Positions 37,178-46,534 of a stretch of 63,277 nt of DNA are shown piece after piece. How positions within the stretch are numbered: position 1 is the first letter of the stretch; each line of letters opens with the position of its first letter. The DNA comes from JANXVV01 sp038230975 (GTDB taxonomy: Bacteria; Planctomycetota; Phycisphaerae; Tepidisphaerales; Tepidisphaeraceae). The DNA lies in the NCBI GenBank assembly GCA_038230975.1, contig JBBRMF010000002.1, forward strand, positions 1-63,277, given 5' to 3'. The position numbers and the translations under genes were made by a program. The notes under the pieces are model-generated. The model worked only from the letters and a program-made list of their open reading frames with translations, made no database searches and was not told the origin of the DNA.

Positions 37178-37516
37178 GATGTTTCACTTTCCTTTTATCG
37201 CGAGATTCAACCCACTATCCTGCTGCATCAACCGTTCCAGTTCGGGAAGTCCGAGGCCTGTTTGACGACGGTGACATTGTCACAATTCGCCCTGTTTTTC
37301 GCAAGGCCATTTTGCTTGATCTGATGCGGATGCATTGATGGACCGAGATAATTCCGGCGCTTTATGCCGGACGTGACGATCGCGCTCTTAACAATTGGAT
37401 TCTTCATCGCCCGCTTTTTATCACATGCGTTGGTTTTCAATGAGGGTCCGTCAAAACGCGGAATTGCAGACCAACCCCTGCCAATGACTCAAGAAGTGTC
37501 CTAAGATTAGCAACCT
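37178..37516. other. Intergenic region with no supported gene
   Basis: About 340 bases between divergent genes (SGNH hydrolase and site-2 protease). A small hairpin CCGGCG...GCCGG lies near 37350-37365. A 70-codon minus-strand frame at 37228-37440 has no ribosome site or motif. The promoters of both genes should lie here but I cannot place them. Confidence 0.5.
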
Positions 37517-38539
37517 ATGAGCGAATTCCCGATTCTGAGTTGCCCGCACTGTGGCGCGTTACTGCCCTCCGGAGCATTGGTCTGTTCAACGTGCCATCGG
37601 CTTGTATTCGAGCAACGTCTCACCCAGCTATTTCAGGAAGCCCAATCTCAGGAGTCAGCGAATCCCGCGCTAGCCGCTCGCATTTGGATGCAGGCTTTGC
37701 CCTTGATTCCCACCGGAACCAACGAGCACCGAATGATCGCGGATCGCGCGACCGCCCTGGGTGGTGCAACATTCGCCCCCCAATCCCGAAACGGTGGTTC
37801 CGCTACTTTGGACTATGCCCCGGCAAGACTCAGGCGCGATACCGTCGCATCCGCCTTGCTAAAGACCGGCGGTTCGATGGCGATAAGCATGTTCTTTTAT
37901 TCGACGATTCTGGGTTGGCCATTTGCCATCGGATTCGTACTTCTCATATTGATCCACGAATTGGGTCACACCGTTGCCAACTGGTCATATGGCATTAAGC
38001 AGAGTCCGCCGATTTTCATCCCTTTTATGGGTGCCTTGATTCTTTTGAGGCAGAACCCGAAGGATGCCAAAGCCGAAGCGGTAATCGGCATCGCAGGCCC
38101 CATCGCAGGCACCTTCGGCGCGCTCTGCTGTTACGCGCTATTTCTCTATACCCGCCAACCGCTTTTGTTCGAGCTTTCGAAGTATGCGATCTGGATGAAT
38201 CTGTTCAACCTGATCCCGATCTGGCCGCTTGACGGTGGACGCGTTGCCGCCGGAATCACACCCATTCTATGGATACCCGGCGTGGCTTTATTTGGTTGGG
38301 TTATGCTGCAAATGGGCGGTTTCAGCAGTGTTTCCAGCGTTCTCATCGCATTCTGGGTATTTCAAAATACCCTTCCCCGCATCCGCGAGGTGATTTTTCG
38401 CGGTGGAATGCAAAGCAGTTACTACAAGATCGGCGCTCCATCTCGGCTGGCCATTCTTTTCAGCTACGTCGCGCTCGCAAGCGTACTGACCTTAATGACT
38501 TTGCCGCTTTTAAGTTCGTGGTTTCACTGGTCACATTGA
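37517..38539 (+). CDS. Site-2-protease-type M50 membrane metalloprotease with N-terminal zinc ribbon
   Basis: 340 residues. A zinc ribbon at 9-26 (CPHCGALLPSGALVCSTC) and a short helical region precede a membrane core. HELGH at 147-151 gives two zinc-binding histidines and the catalytic Glu, and NLIPIWPLDGG at 231-241 gives the third ligand D239. This matches the M50 family, which cut proteins inside the membrane. The partner substrate is unknown. The added zinc ribbon may sense or dock the substrate. Confidence 0.88.
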   Translation: MSEFPILSCPHCGALLPSGALVCSTCHRLVFEQRLTQLFQEAQSQESANPALAARIWMQALPLIPTGTNEHRMIADRATALGGATFAPQSRNGGSATLDYAPARLRRDTVASALLKTGGSMAISMFFYSTILGWPFAIGFVLLILIHELGHTVANWSYGIKQSPPIFIPFMGALILLRQNPKDAKAEAVIGIAGPIAGTFGALCCYALFLYTRQPLLFELSKYAIWMNLFNLIPIWPLDGGRVAAGITPILWIPGVALFGWVMLQMGGFSSVSSVLIAFWVFQNTLPRIREVIFRGGMQSSYYKIGAPSRLAILFSYVALASVLTLMTLPLLSSWFHWSH

Positions 38540-38589
38540 AAGATGTAGTTCGCGTCTCATCATGCCCTTCGCATCGATTGGCTTGATCC

Positions 38590-38620
38590 CATTTTCAAAT
38601 GTATATCTCATTTGAAAATG
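38590..38620. terminator. Perfect hairpin between convergent genes
   Basis: Arms CATTTTCAAATG and CATTTGAAAATG with a seven-base loop, between the site-2 protease and the tyrosine phosphatase. AT-rich, so a weak two-way terminator at best. Confidence 0.5.
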
Positions 38621-38731
38621 CATTTGCCAATGGCGCCGCCTCCAGCGGTAACACCCCACGGAATCGCTTAAGCGTTGCGTTTCCAACCGCTGGCGATTTA
38701 AGCGAAAAGCTTTCCCGGCAATTTGCGCCGT

Positions 38732-39193
38732 TCAAGGCCGTAGCGTCGACTTTACGAGCCCTGACAGGAGATAATCTGCAAACACCTCGTTATACAACGC
38801 GCCTGGCCGGCGCTCGCGACATCGTTCGACGGCAGCACGGGAATCCAATCCCAAATACATCAGAATCAAAGCAATCATCAGTGCCGAACGATTGATCCCC
38901 AGCCCACAATGCGCTAGAACCCGATCACCCCGACGCACCAGTTCCGCCCCCAGCTTGGCAACGGCATGCAGCCGATCAAGATCCGGCAGTTCGCCGTCCT
39001 GAATCGGGAGATACACGTACAAAAACTGGTTCACGACCGTCGGCACGTCATAATCGATACCGCCTTCCAGATCAATCACGGTATCAATCCCGCGATCCAG
39101 AATCGGTTTCCAGTCCTCGATCGCTGCCGAGAGAAATAACCGTCCCTCATCGTCCATCTGCACGGGATCGAAAAACGTCTCCATGGTCATCAT
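38732..39193 (-). CDS. Dual-specificity-type protein tyrosine phosphatase
   Basis: 153 residues. The active-site loop HCGLGINRS has C96 and R102 (C-x5-R). A general acid is likely D66 (PIQDGELPD). VIDLEGGID precedes the strand. Compact size matches the dual-specificity phosphatase family. Cytoplasmic; target unknown. Confidence 0.85.
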   Translation of the reverse strand: MMTMETFFDPVQMDDEGRLFLSAAIEDWKPILDRGIDTVIDLEGGIDYDVPTVVNQFLYVYLPIQDGELPDLDRLHAVAKLGAELVRRGDRVLAHCGLGINRSALMIALILMYLGLDSRAAVERCRERRPGALYNEVFADYLLSGLVKSTLRP

Positions 39194-39372
39194 TATAACA
39201 AAAGCGATTTGGGATGCATTCTGACACTTTTCACGTTCTGTCTAAGGACGGTGTCTATTGCCGCGATCAGATGAAGTCGACGGAAAGGCGATCAACAATC
39301 CCTCAAAAACTCCAGAAAAACCTGCGAATTTGACTAAAAACAAGGTTTGCAAGACAATGATTTTTTGACTCA

Positions 39373-39457
39373 GCCCGTGTGGCGGAACGGCAGACGCTAC
39401 GGACTTAAAATCCGTTGTTCAGAAATGGACGTGTGGGTTCGATTCCCACCGCGGGCA
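39373..39457 (+). tRNA. tRNA-Leu (anticodon UAA)
   Basis: 85 bases. The acceptor arms GCCCGTG and CGCGGGC pair, with one G-T wobble, and the discriminator is A. The anticodon stem ACGGA/TCCGT encloses loop CTTAAAA, anticodon TAA. A long variable arm, as in class II tRNAs, precedes GTGGGTTCGATTCCCAC (T arm). CCA is not encoded. Confidence 0.95.
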
Positions 39458-39603
39458 GTGCAGGCACCTCCTCGCAAGTCCCCGCAGAGGGGCAATGTCA
39501 AAATAGGATTTCTTTCGCGTGCGGACCATTGCCCCGCGTCGTTCAATGGTGGGAATGCGTAACACCATTCGACCAATGCCGCTGTCCCGTTTGGAGTCAG
39601 TTG

Positions 39604-40197
39604 ATGAACCGCGCGGGTAAAGTTCTTCGTGTAGCCGTCACGGGATTATCGCTCCTACTTTGCGCAATTTCGATGGGGCTTTGGATCTTCAGTTGGTACT
39701 CACCGGGCTGCGTCTTGAGGGATGTGCATGCATTCTCTTCGGTCAATCCCTGGCGAGGTGGGGATTCCATTTCGGCGGTGGATGTTTGTTCGACGAGAGG
39801 TGGGATGGATGTGCGCTATTATTGGCGGTCACGCGCCAGCAATCCGGACGGTGTCACATCATGGCAATTCAGTCGCGTGACAAATCCCTTACGACCGAGC
39901 GAACACGCCTATCCGGCATCACTTGGGAATCGGCTCGGATTTTTCTGGTTTAGCGGCACACCCGGCGGCTCGTACTTTCAGCCTGACGCCAACGGGCCAG
40001 CTCAGTTTGTCACGATTGGTTTTCCGTACTGGGCTTTAACGCTTCTGACGTTGCCCGTACCGATCTGGCAATTGTTCCTGCTGCGTGGAAGACATCGACG
40101 CCAAATCGCAGGTATGTGTCCGGTTTGCGGATACGATCTTCGCGCGACATCAGACCGATGCCCGGAATGCGGCACGAGCACATCGCAAGCAAATTAG
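39604..40197 (+). CDS. Membrane protein with C-terminal CGYDLRAT zinc ribbon
   Basis: 197 residues. TM helices are at about 10-32 and 145-165, with an extracytoplasmic region between them (WYSPGCVLRDVHAFSS and FFWFSGTPGGSYF). The cytoplasmic tail ends CPVCGYDLRAT then CPECG (about 172-191), a zinc ribbon repeated across many Phycisphaerae membrane proteins. Function unknown. The start is ATG 39604 or TTG 39601. It lies 146 bases after tRNA-Leu. Confidence 0.75.
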   Translation: MNRAGKVLRVAVTGLSLLLCAISMGLWIFSWYSPGCVLRDVHAFSSVNPWRGGDSISAVDVCSTRGGMDVRYYWRSRASNPDGVTSWQFSRVTNPLRPSEHAYPASLGNRLGFFWFSGTPGGSYFQPDANGPAQFVTIGFPYWALTLLTLPVPIWQLFLLRGRHRRQIAGMCPVCGYDLRATSDRCPECGTSTSQAN

Positions 40198-40220
40198 AGT
40201 CATGCCATCAGGGGGCGAAT

Positions 40221-43200
40221 TTACGGTCGATATCCCGACGCCGCAGCGCTGAATCCGCTCGTGCCGCTCGAGTTTTTGGCTTTGACCCAATAATAATACG
40301 TAGTTCCGCTTGCCGCCGTCAGATCGTCGAAGAACGAACCGGTAGCATCGGTGGTGGTGATTTTCACGGCGGTACCGCTGTTGTTCATCGTACTGCGATA
40401 GACCTCAAAACCGGTGGCACCTGTGGGAATGGTCCATGTAATGTGTACGCGATCGGAAACCGTGCCCTTCGTGGCAGTAACGTTTGTTGGGACAGTGGGC
40501 ACGGGGACGGTCAGATTCACATGGAGGGTGATGTTGCCAGCCAATGCGTTGTAACCATCTACTGCGATTTGATAGACAACGCCCGAGGTGACGGGGAACT
40601 TCACGAGACTGGTATAGGTGCCGCCTGCGGGATTATCGTCGTTAGATCCGTTGGGGACGGACGTCAAAGCGTTGACGCTCGTGCCGGTGTAGACGGCAAG
40701 CAGCGTATCGAAACTACTGCCGGTGGTGTTGATCGTGACGGTGCCGGAACTGGGCGCGGTCCAAGTCCACCAGACAGATTTGCCGCCGGTGGCACCTGCG
40801 TGTTTGGGCTCGCCGGTTTGCTTTGTGGCATTCACATTTGTACCGGTATTGGTTGCAGTCGTTCCGGTGAGAGTGATGCGGTTGGCGAAGTTGTCATTCA
40901 CCGGGGCAGTCACGGCAGTAACGACCTGGGACAAACTCGCGGAAGTGCTGGTTTTAAAGGTGGAATCACCGGCATATATCGCGGTGATCGAATGTGTGGC
41001 GACGGTAAGCGTTGAGGTGGTATAGACCGCCACACCGGAGGCATTGAGCGATGCCGAGCCGAGAATATTAGTACCATCCTTGAACGTTACTGAACCGGTT
41101 GGCGTCCCCGCGCCAGTGACGGTTGCCGTGAAGGTGACGACTTGATTCGTAACCGATGGATTCGCGCTGGAGGTAACCGCAGTAGTCGATGTGAGCTGAC
41201 CTACGGGTGCCGCGAGTTGACCGAGAGCGTTCACATCCAGATGAGAAACCCCGGCGCTATTGCCAAGCGGCGTTACGCCATACATATCTTCGATCGTTCG
41301 AAGCAGGTTGTAATGATTGATGCTCGTGGCATCAGTGCCGGGCACGAACAGTCGGGGATCACCGGTGACGATCGTGGTGACGCCTTTTGCAAAGTTGTGC
41401 GCGCGATCTCCTTCATCGCCCGTAATGATCAACAGGCTATTATGGGTTTTGGCCCATTGAACGTAGGCATCAATGTTTTGCTGCAACCAGGTGTCGGCGC
41501 TGTGCCGCAGCAGATCGTAGACGCTGGGATCAGTGGCGAATGGCGCGGACTCGTTGGAACCGTGCGAGTTGTTGAGATTGTTCGGGACGACGAAGGAAAC
41601 CGTCGGCAAATTTGCGTAGGTATTCGGCAGGCCCGTCAAGCTCTTGAAACCGTCAAACGTTTTGTTGATGTCTGCGTTGGTCTTGCCAGTACCTGCGTCG
41701 GTAAACATTGCGGCTGCGTTGTAACTGCGCGTGTAGAGGTCTGGATGCGTTCCATCACTTGCCTGCAATACTTGAGACCCATCGCTCGGCAAGCTCTCGG
41801 CGTAGCTCACGAAACTGAGCCCGGCTGTCGAATTAAGGGACTTCGCCAAATTCGGCCCCGCGAAGGAATAGCTGTTGCTATCATCCACAACTCCCTGCGT
41901 CGAACCTGAGAACAGCGCCAGGTAATTCATCTCTCCGAGTTGCGCGGAAGTGTTGAGTCCCTGTGAGTTAGAGAAGACCAATCCGCCGGCGGCCAACTGA
42001 TTTAAGTACGGCAGATTGGGGTCACCCAAGGCGCTCGCCGCGCGATCTTCTTCGATGAGGACGACGATGTGATCCGGCCGTACGATAGATGCCTGGCCGA
42101 TCACCTGCGTCAGACCGGGAGCATTCGACGTCGTGAAATTATTATCGCCTGCATAAAAAGCCGTAACGGTGTGGTTCCCGGCAGCGAGTGAAGCCGTGGA
42201 CGGTGAAGTCGCCCCACCGTTGGTCAGGGTTACCGGACTGCCGAAATTCGCCCCGTCGATCAAAAATTGCACCGTGCCCGTTGGCGCTCCGCTACCCGGC
42301 AGTGTGGAGGCAACGATTACGGTAAAGCTAACTGCCTGCCCTACCGTGGCAGGATTTGAAGAGGAACTAAGTCTCGCCGTCGTCGACGCTTTGTTCACAA
42401 CCTCGCTAAACGTCGGCGAGGTACTGGAAATGAAGTTGGCATCGCCCGAGTAAACCCCGGTAATTAAATGCGAAGCAACGGATAAGGATGTCGTGGAAAA
42501 TGTCGCGACTCCCGAGGCATTGAGCGTTGCCGTACCGAGTGACGTGGCACCGTCCATGAAGTTAACTGTACCCGTCAACGTTCCCGCTCCGGATGAAGCA
42601 ACAGTGGCGGTGAAACTTACCGTCTGCCCGAACACGGCGGGATTAACCGCTGCAGTTACCACGATTGTTGTTGCCGCCGCGACAGGCTGGTTTACGACCT
42701 GACTTAAAATCGGGGAAGTCGTTGCGACGAATTTCGCATCACCGGCATATGACGCCGTAATCGAATGCGTGGCCGCGGAAAGCGTCGACGTGGACAGTGT
42801 TGCAACACCAGAGGCATTCAACATACCGATGCCGATCACGGTGGTTCCATCCAGAAATGTAACTGTTCCCGTGGGGACGGCGAGATTGGAGACCGTCGGG
42901 CTGATCGTCGCAGTCATTAGAACTGCCTGCCCTGCCACAGAGGGATTCGCCGAGGACGTGAGGACCGCTGTCGAGGCAGCAACCGTTCCCGGGGCGGCCA
43001 ATTGACCGGCGGCATTGGAGTCCAATTCTGTAGCTGTGGCGGAGTTGCCGAGCAAACTGCTGCCGTACATGTCTTCGATGGTTCGCAGCGTGTTGTAATG
43101 ATTAAAGCTGTTTGTGTCGGTCCCCGGAACAACCAGCCGTGGATCGCCGAAAATGATCGTCTGGGTGCCTGCGGCGAATGTGCGCTGGCGGTCTCCTTCA

Positions 43201-43994
43201 TTGCCGACAATGATCAACAGGCTGTTATGTGTTTTCGCCCATTGAGCGTAGGTGTCGAGATTCTGTTTCAACCATGTGTCGGCTCTTTGGCGAAGACCGG
43301 CGTAGGCTGTGGTGTCAGTGGAAAACGGCGCGGCTTCGTTTGATCCGTTGGTGTTGTCGAGATTATTTGGAATGACAAACGACAGGGTCGGAAGATTCGC
43401 ATACGTGTTTGCGGCAGTGGCGAAGGCTTTGAAGCTTTCGAATGTCTTGTTGACGTCGGCACTGGTTTTACCCGTGCCGACGGCCGTGAACATGGCCATC
43501 GGATTATGGTTGCGGGTATAGAGATCGAGGTAGGTGGCATCGCCGGCTTGCTGCACTTGCGAACCATCGCTCGGTAAGCTTTCGGAATATCCGGCGAAGC
43601 TTAAACCCGTCGTCGAGTTGAACGTTTGCGCCAGATTAGGCCCTGTAAAGGTATAACCGCGGGCGTTGTCGATCACTCCCTGGTCTGAACCAGAATAGAG
43701 CGCGAGGTAATTCGTCTCTCCACCGACCGTCGATACATTGACACCTTGATAGCTGGAAAGCACCAAGCTGCCGCTTGCCAGTTGATTGACGTACGGCAGA
43801 TTTGTCGTGTCGCCGATCGCATTGGTAAAACGATCCGATTCGATCACGACAACAATGTGGTCGGGTTTTAGTAGTGGTGTGCCGGATAGGAGCGTCCGTT
43901 TTTCCAGCGGTTCGATCAGCGCTCGAACCGCCGCGCCAGAGGCGCGACGGTGCCAAGATTGCTTCGACGAAATGCGATGTGATGCGGAAGACAT
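40221..43994 (-). CDS. Giant LEPR-XLL protein with duplicated phosphoesterase-like domains and Ig-like repeats
   Basis: 1257 residues. IEPLEKRTLLSG (27-38) is the LEPR-XLL sorting motif. A phosphoesterase-like domain (about 42-325, PDHIVVVIESDRF...LLIIVGNEGDR) is followed by three Ig-like Big_3-type repeats (340-635). A second phosphoesterase-like domain (640-925, PDHIVVLIEEDRA...LLIITGDEGDR), one more Ig-like repeat, a PPC-like sandwich (1035-1160, NDNFANRITLTG) and a fibronectin-III-like end (1165-1257) follow. The fold resembles phospholipase C/acid-phosphatase enzymes, but the usual EEN active-site motif reads ESD or EED, so activity is doubtful. ATG 43994 has AGGA seven bases upstream. 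Confidence 0.85.
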   Translation of the reverse strand: MSSASHRISSKQSWHRRASGAAVRALIEPLEKRTLLSGTPLLKPDHIVVVIESDRFTNAIGDTTNLPYVNQLASGSLVLSSYQGVNVSTVGGETNYLALYSGSDQGVIDNARGYTFTGPNLAQTFNSTTGLSFAGYSESLPSDGSQVQQAGDATYLDLYTRNHNPMAMFTAVGTGKTSADVNKTFESFKAFATAANTYANLPTLSFVIPNNLDNTNGSNEAAPFSTDTTAYAGLRQRADTWLKQNLDTYAQWAKTHNSLLIIVGNEGDRQRTFAAGTQTIIFGDPRLVVPGTDTNSFNHYNTLRTIEDMYGSSLLGNSATATELDSNAAGQLAAPGTVAASTAVLTSSANPSVAGQAVLMTATISPTVSNLAVPTGTVTFLDGTTVIGIGMLNASGVATLSTSTLSAATHSITASYAGDAKFVATTSPILSQVVNQPVAAATTIVVTAAVNPAVFGQTVSFTATVASSGAGTLTGTVNFMDGATSLGTATLNASGVATFSTTSLSVASHLITGVYSGDANFISSTSPTFSEVVNKASTTARLSSSSNPATVGQAVSFTVIVASTLPGSGAPTGTVQFLIDGANFGSPVTLTNGGATSPSTASLAAGNHTVTAFYAGDNNFTTSNAPGLTQVIGQASIVRPDHIVVLIEEDRAASALGDPNLPYLNQLAAGGLVFSNSQGLNTSAQLGEMNYLALFSGSTQGVVDDSNSYSFAGPNLAKSLNSTAGLSFVSYAESLPSDGSQVLQASDGTHPDLYTRSYNAAAMFTDAGTGKTNADINKTFDGFKSLTGLPNTYANLPTVSFVVPNNLNNSHGSNESAPFATDPSVYDLLRHSADTWLQQNIDAYVQWAKTHNSLLIITGDEGDRAHNFAKGVTTIVTGDPRLFVPGTDATSINHYNLLRTIEDMYGVTPLGNSAGVSHLDVNALGQLAAPVGQLTSTTAVTSSANPSVTNQVVTFTATVTGAGTPTGSVTFKDGTNILGSASLNASGVAVYTTSTLTVATHSITAIYAGDSTFKTSTSASLSQVVTAVTAPVNDNFANRITLTGTTATNTGTNVNATKQTGEPKHAGATGGKSVWWTWTAPSSGTVTINTTGSSFDTLLAVYTGTSVNALTSVPNGSNDDNPAGGTYTSLVKFPVTSGVVYQIAVDGYNALAGNITLHVNLTVPVPTVPTNVTATKGTVSDRVHITWTIPTGATGFEVYRSTMNNSGTAVKITTTDATGSFFDDLTAASGTTYYYWVKAKNSSGTSGFSAAASGYRP

Positions 43995-44389
43995 GGTGGT
44001 TCCTAAGTTCTATCAATCGCAGGGGAATGAACGGTTCTGCCGACAAGCACCATCTTGGCTAAGCGAATTCCTTCGGGCTTTCAACTCAAAGAACGACAGG
44101 CTCAATGATTTCAAAACGGCAAAACTACAAGATTCGGTCCGTCACCCACTGACAGATACACCGATATACTAATGCGTTTTCAGCACGCGACAAGTAAATT
44201 ATTCTTTCGTTCGGTTGGAAGCTGACCCAATGTCAATTTTCGACGGGCCTTACGATGATAACCGTAATAAACCGATTAGACCGTCGTTACACTAACGGTA
44301 ACGTCCCGACAGACTGTCGGATGATTGGGGGATTTCATATAGAGCAGTGATGCGGTGTTTTCGACGGATTGCTCGTTAGGACTTCAGAT
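43995..44389. other. Divergent promoter region
   Basis: About 395 bases between the giant protein and the redoxin gene. A small hairpin CCGAC-AGACT-GTCGG lies at 44306-44320, and AGGA lies 9 bases before the redoxin start. The rest is AT-richer and shows no gene. Frames here are shadows. Confidence 0.5.
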
Positions 44390-46246
44390 ATGCCAATACT
44401 TCGCCATTGCTTTGGATCGTTACTTGTCACGGTTTTGGCACTCATATCATCCTTATCGATGGCGGCCGCACCGCCGGAGGGTGTTCCCACGCCACTTAAA
44501 GGAATGGATCTGAGTGGCAAAGTGCATGTATTGGTGGACAAGCCGAACATTCGTGCCACTGGGCTGGTGTTTCTGTCGACGCAGTGTCCGATTTCCAACA
44601 AATACATTCCCGAGCTGAATCGTCTGGCTCAAACGCATCAGGACGACGGCGTTCGATTGTTTGGTGTCATTTCCGACCCCACCGTCACCCGCACTGCCGC
44701 TAACCAATACGCTCAAGAATATCAGATCGCATTCCCCATCCTTTTTGACGCATCCGGCGAACTGGCCAATCGGCTAAGTCCGACGATGACGCCGGAAGCG
44801 ATCGTTCTCGATCGTGCAGGGGCAATCCAGTATCGCGGGCGAATTGATGATCTGTGGGTTGATCTCCGCAAGCAGAAACTGGAGCCCTCTCAGCATGATC
44901 TGGCGGATGCCTTGAAAGCAGTGGCGGCGGGTCATCCGCCGATGGTCAACAAGACGCCCACCATTGGTTGCTTCTTTGAAGCGTGGAATGCGAATCCCGG
45001 GGTACAGAAAGTCACTTTCACTCGCGACATCGCTCCGATCTTGAATGCCAACTGCGTTCAATGCCATCGAACCGGAGAAATTGGGCCCTTCCCGCTGACG
45101 AGTTTTGAGGATGCCGCGAAGCACGCAAAGCAAATGGCGCGCGTGACTGATGATCGACTCATGCCTCCCTGGAAAGCAGAACCGGGATTCGGGCACTTCA
45201 TGGATGAGCGTCGACTGAGCGAACGAGAAGTTGCACTTTTATCCGCGTGGTCAAAGACTGGCACGCCGCAGGGTGACCCAGCTGATCTGCCTGCGCCCGT
45301 TGTGTTTTCAAGCGCGTGGACGCTGGGTGAACCTGATGCGGTTCTCGAGCCTGCCAAACCTTTCACCGTTCCGGCGTCAGGCCGGGATGAGTATCGAGTG
45401 TTCTCGCTGCCGATCGATATTCCAGAGGATAAGTATGTCGTTGGGTATCAATTTAAAGCCGGATCACCCACCGTGGTGCATCATGCGTTGATCTACCTGG
45501 ATGACGCGCATAAAGCCCGCAAACTCGCGGAAGCCAGCACAGACGGGCTGCCCGGATACTCCCATTTCGGCGGCATTGGTTTTCGACCCAGCAATGAAAT
45601 CGGGGGTTGGGCTCCCGGTGTATCACCGTACTTCCTCCCGGATGGAATTGGTCGATCGATGCACAAGGGAACCGATGTGATCGTGCAGGTTCACTATCAT
45701 CCGGATGGCAAAGAACATCAGGATACAAGCAAACTTGCCCTTTATTTCGCGAAGAAACCGATCGAAAAGGTGACCCATAGCTTCATGCTCGCGAACGACA
45801 AAATCGATATCCCGGCGGGTGAATCGCACTATGTTCGCACGGCCAGGATTGGCCCGATTCCGGCCAACGTCACGCTTCTGGGGGTGACCCCGCACATGCA
45901 TCTGGTCGGCAAACAGATGAAAGTCACGGCCACCAAACCCGATGGCACGGTTGTCCCACTCGTCAACATCACGGATTGGGATTTCCGCTGGCAGGATCAA
46001 TATCGGTTTGTGGACGCGATCAAATTGCCCAAGGGAACTGTCGTGAACCTCGAAACCGTCTACGACAACTCTGCGAAAAACCTCGACAATCCGAGTACAC
46101 CCCCCAAACGCGTGACGTACGGTGAACAGACGATGGATGAAATGTGCATCTGCTTTTTGCAATATACCGTCGATGGCACGACGGTAAAAACCACTGTTGG
46201 AACCGCAGGAAGAGGCGGAATGCTTCGTAGGTTGTTGGGCCGGTAA
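44390..46246 (+). CDS. Exported redoxin fused to cytochrome c-like and copper-monooxygenase-like domains
   Basis: 618 residues from ATG 44390. The signal peptide is about 1-25. A redoxin/TlpA-like domain at 30-190 has STQCPISNKY (single Cys, C-x-x-S) and LFGVISDPTV. A heme motif NCVQCHRTGE (CxxCH) with following PLTSFEDA marks a planctomycete cytochrome c-like segment. The C-terminal half (about 320-600) has VVHHALIYL, QVHYHPDG, GVTPHMHLVGKQM and MDEMCICFLQY, the copper-ligand set of PHM/DBM-type monooxygenases. Periplasmic redox enzyme; substrate unknown. Confidence 0.85.
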   Translation: MPILRHCFGSLLVTVLALISSLSMAAAPPEGVPTPLKGMDLSGKVHVLVDKPNIRATGLVFLSTQCPISNKYIPELNRLAQTHQDDGVRLFGVISDPTVTRTAANQYAQEYQIAFPILFDASGELANRLSPTMTPEAIVLDRAGAIQYRGRIDDLWVDLRKQKLEPSQHDLADALKAVAAGHPPMVNKTPTIGCFFEAWNANPGVQKVTFTRDIAPILNANCVQCHRTGEIGPFPLTSFEDAAKHAKQMARVTDDRLMPPWKAEPGFGHFMDERRLSEREVALLSAWSKTGTPQGDPADLPAPVVFSSAWTLGEPDAVLEPAKPFTVPASGRDEYRVFSLPIDIPEDKYVVGYQFKAGSPTVVHHALIYLDDAHKARKLAEASTDGLPGYSHFGGIGFRPSNEIGGWAPGVSPYFLPDGIGRSMHKGTDVIVQVHYHPDGKEHQDTSKLALYFAKKPIEKVTHSFMLANDKIDIPAGESHYVRTARIGPIPANVTLLGVTPHMHLVGKQMKVTATKPDGTVVPLVNITDWDFRWQDQYRFVDAIKLPKGTVVNLETVYDNSAKNLDNPSTPPKRVTYGEQTMDEMCICFLQYTVDGTTVKTTVGTAGRGGMLRRLLGR

Positions 46247-46294
46247 ATTCAAGGCTGTCACGTTTAGGCAATTTTGCTCCCCCTCCCGAATATT

Positions 46295-46369
46295 TAGCCG
46301 GATCGCTTGCGACCCGTGTCCGAGAACCTCGGAAGAGCCAATTAACACGGTTCGCAAGCGACCCGGCTA
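46295..46369. repeat. Family C palindrome (copy C2)
   Basis: Arms TAGCCGGATCGCTTGCG and CGCAAGCGACCCGGCTA around CCTCGG-type loop sequence. The end GGCTAG is shared with the start of the adjacent D element. Confidence 0.8.
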
Positions 46370-46519
46370 GTCCATTGTCACACTTCTAGCTTCGGGTAGC
46401 GCCAAATCGGGTGCCACAGGTCGCGGTACTCCGAGACCTGTGCTGTGCGGGTGCGAGGTAAAGGTCTCGGAGTACCGCAACCTGTGGCACCCTAAATTAG
46501 AAGTGTGACAAAGCACTGG
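46367..46519. repeat. Family D long palindromic element (copy D3)
   Basis: Left end CTAGTCCATTGTCACACTT and right end AAGTGTGACAAAGCACTGG are complementary with a few changes. The inner arms GGTGCCACAGGTCGCGG and CCGCAACCTGTGGCACC hold. It ends 15 bases before the pterin dehydratase stop. Confidence 0.85.
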
Positions 46520-46534
46520 ATAGTTCGAAACGCC

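Larger units (their letters stand above)
46247..46534. other. Convergent intergenic region filled with repeats
   Basis: Holds a family C copy (46295-46369) overlapping the left end of a family D copy (46367-46519). No gene. Confidence 0.7.

Noticed and set aside
40116..41015. A 299-codon frame opposite the giant LEPR-XLL gene
   Set aside because: It is an antisense shadow rich in Gly, Arg and Val, with no ribosome site and overlapping a well-supported gene.
8833..46519. Family D as a complete insertion sequence
   Set aside because: Terminal inverted repeats are present, but the 150-base element has no open frame for a transposase.
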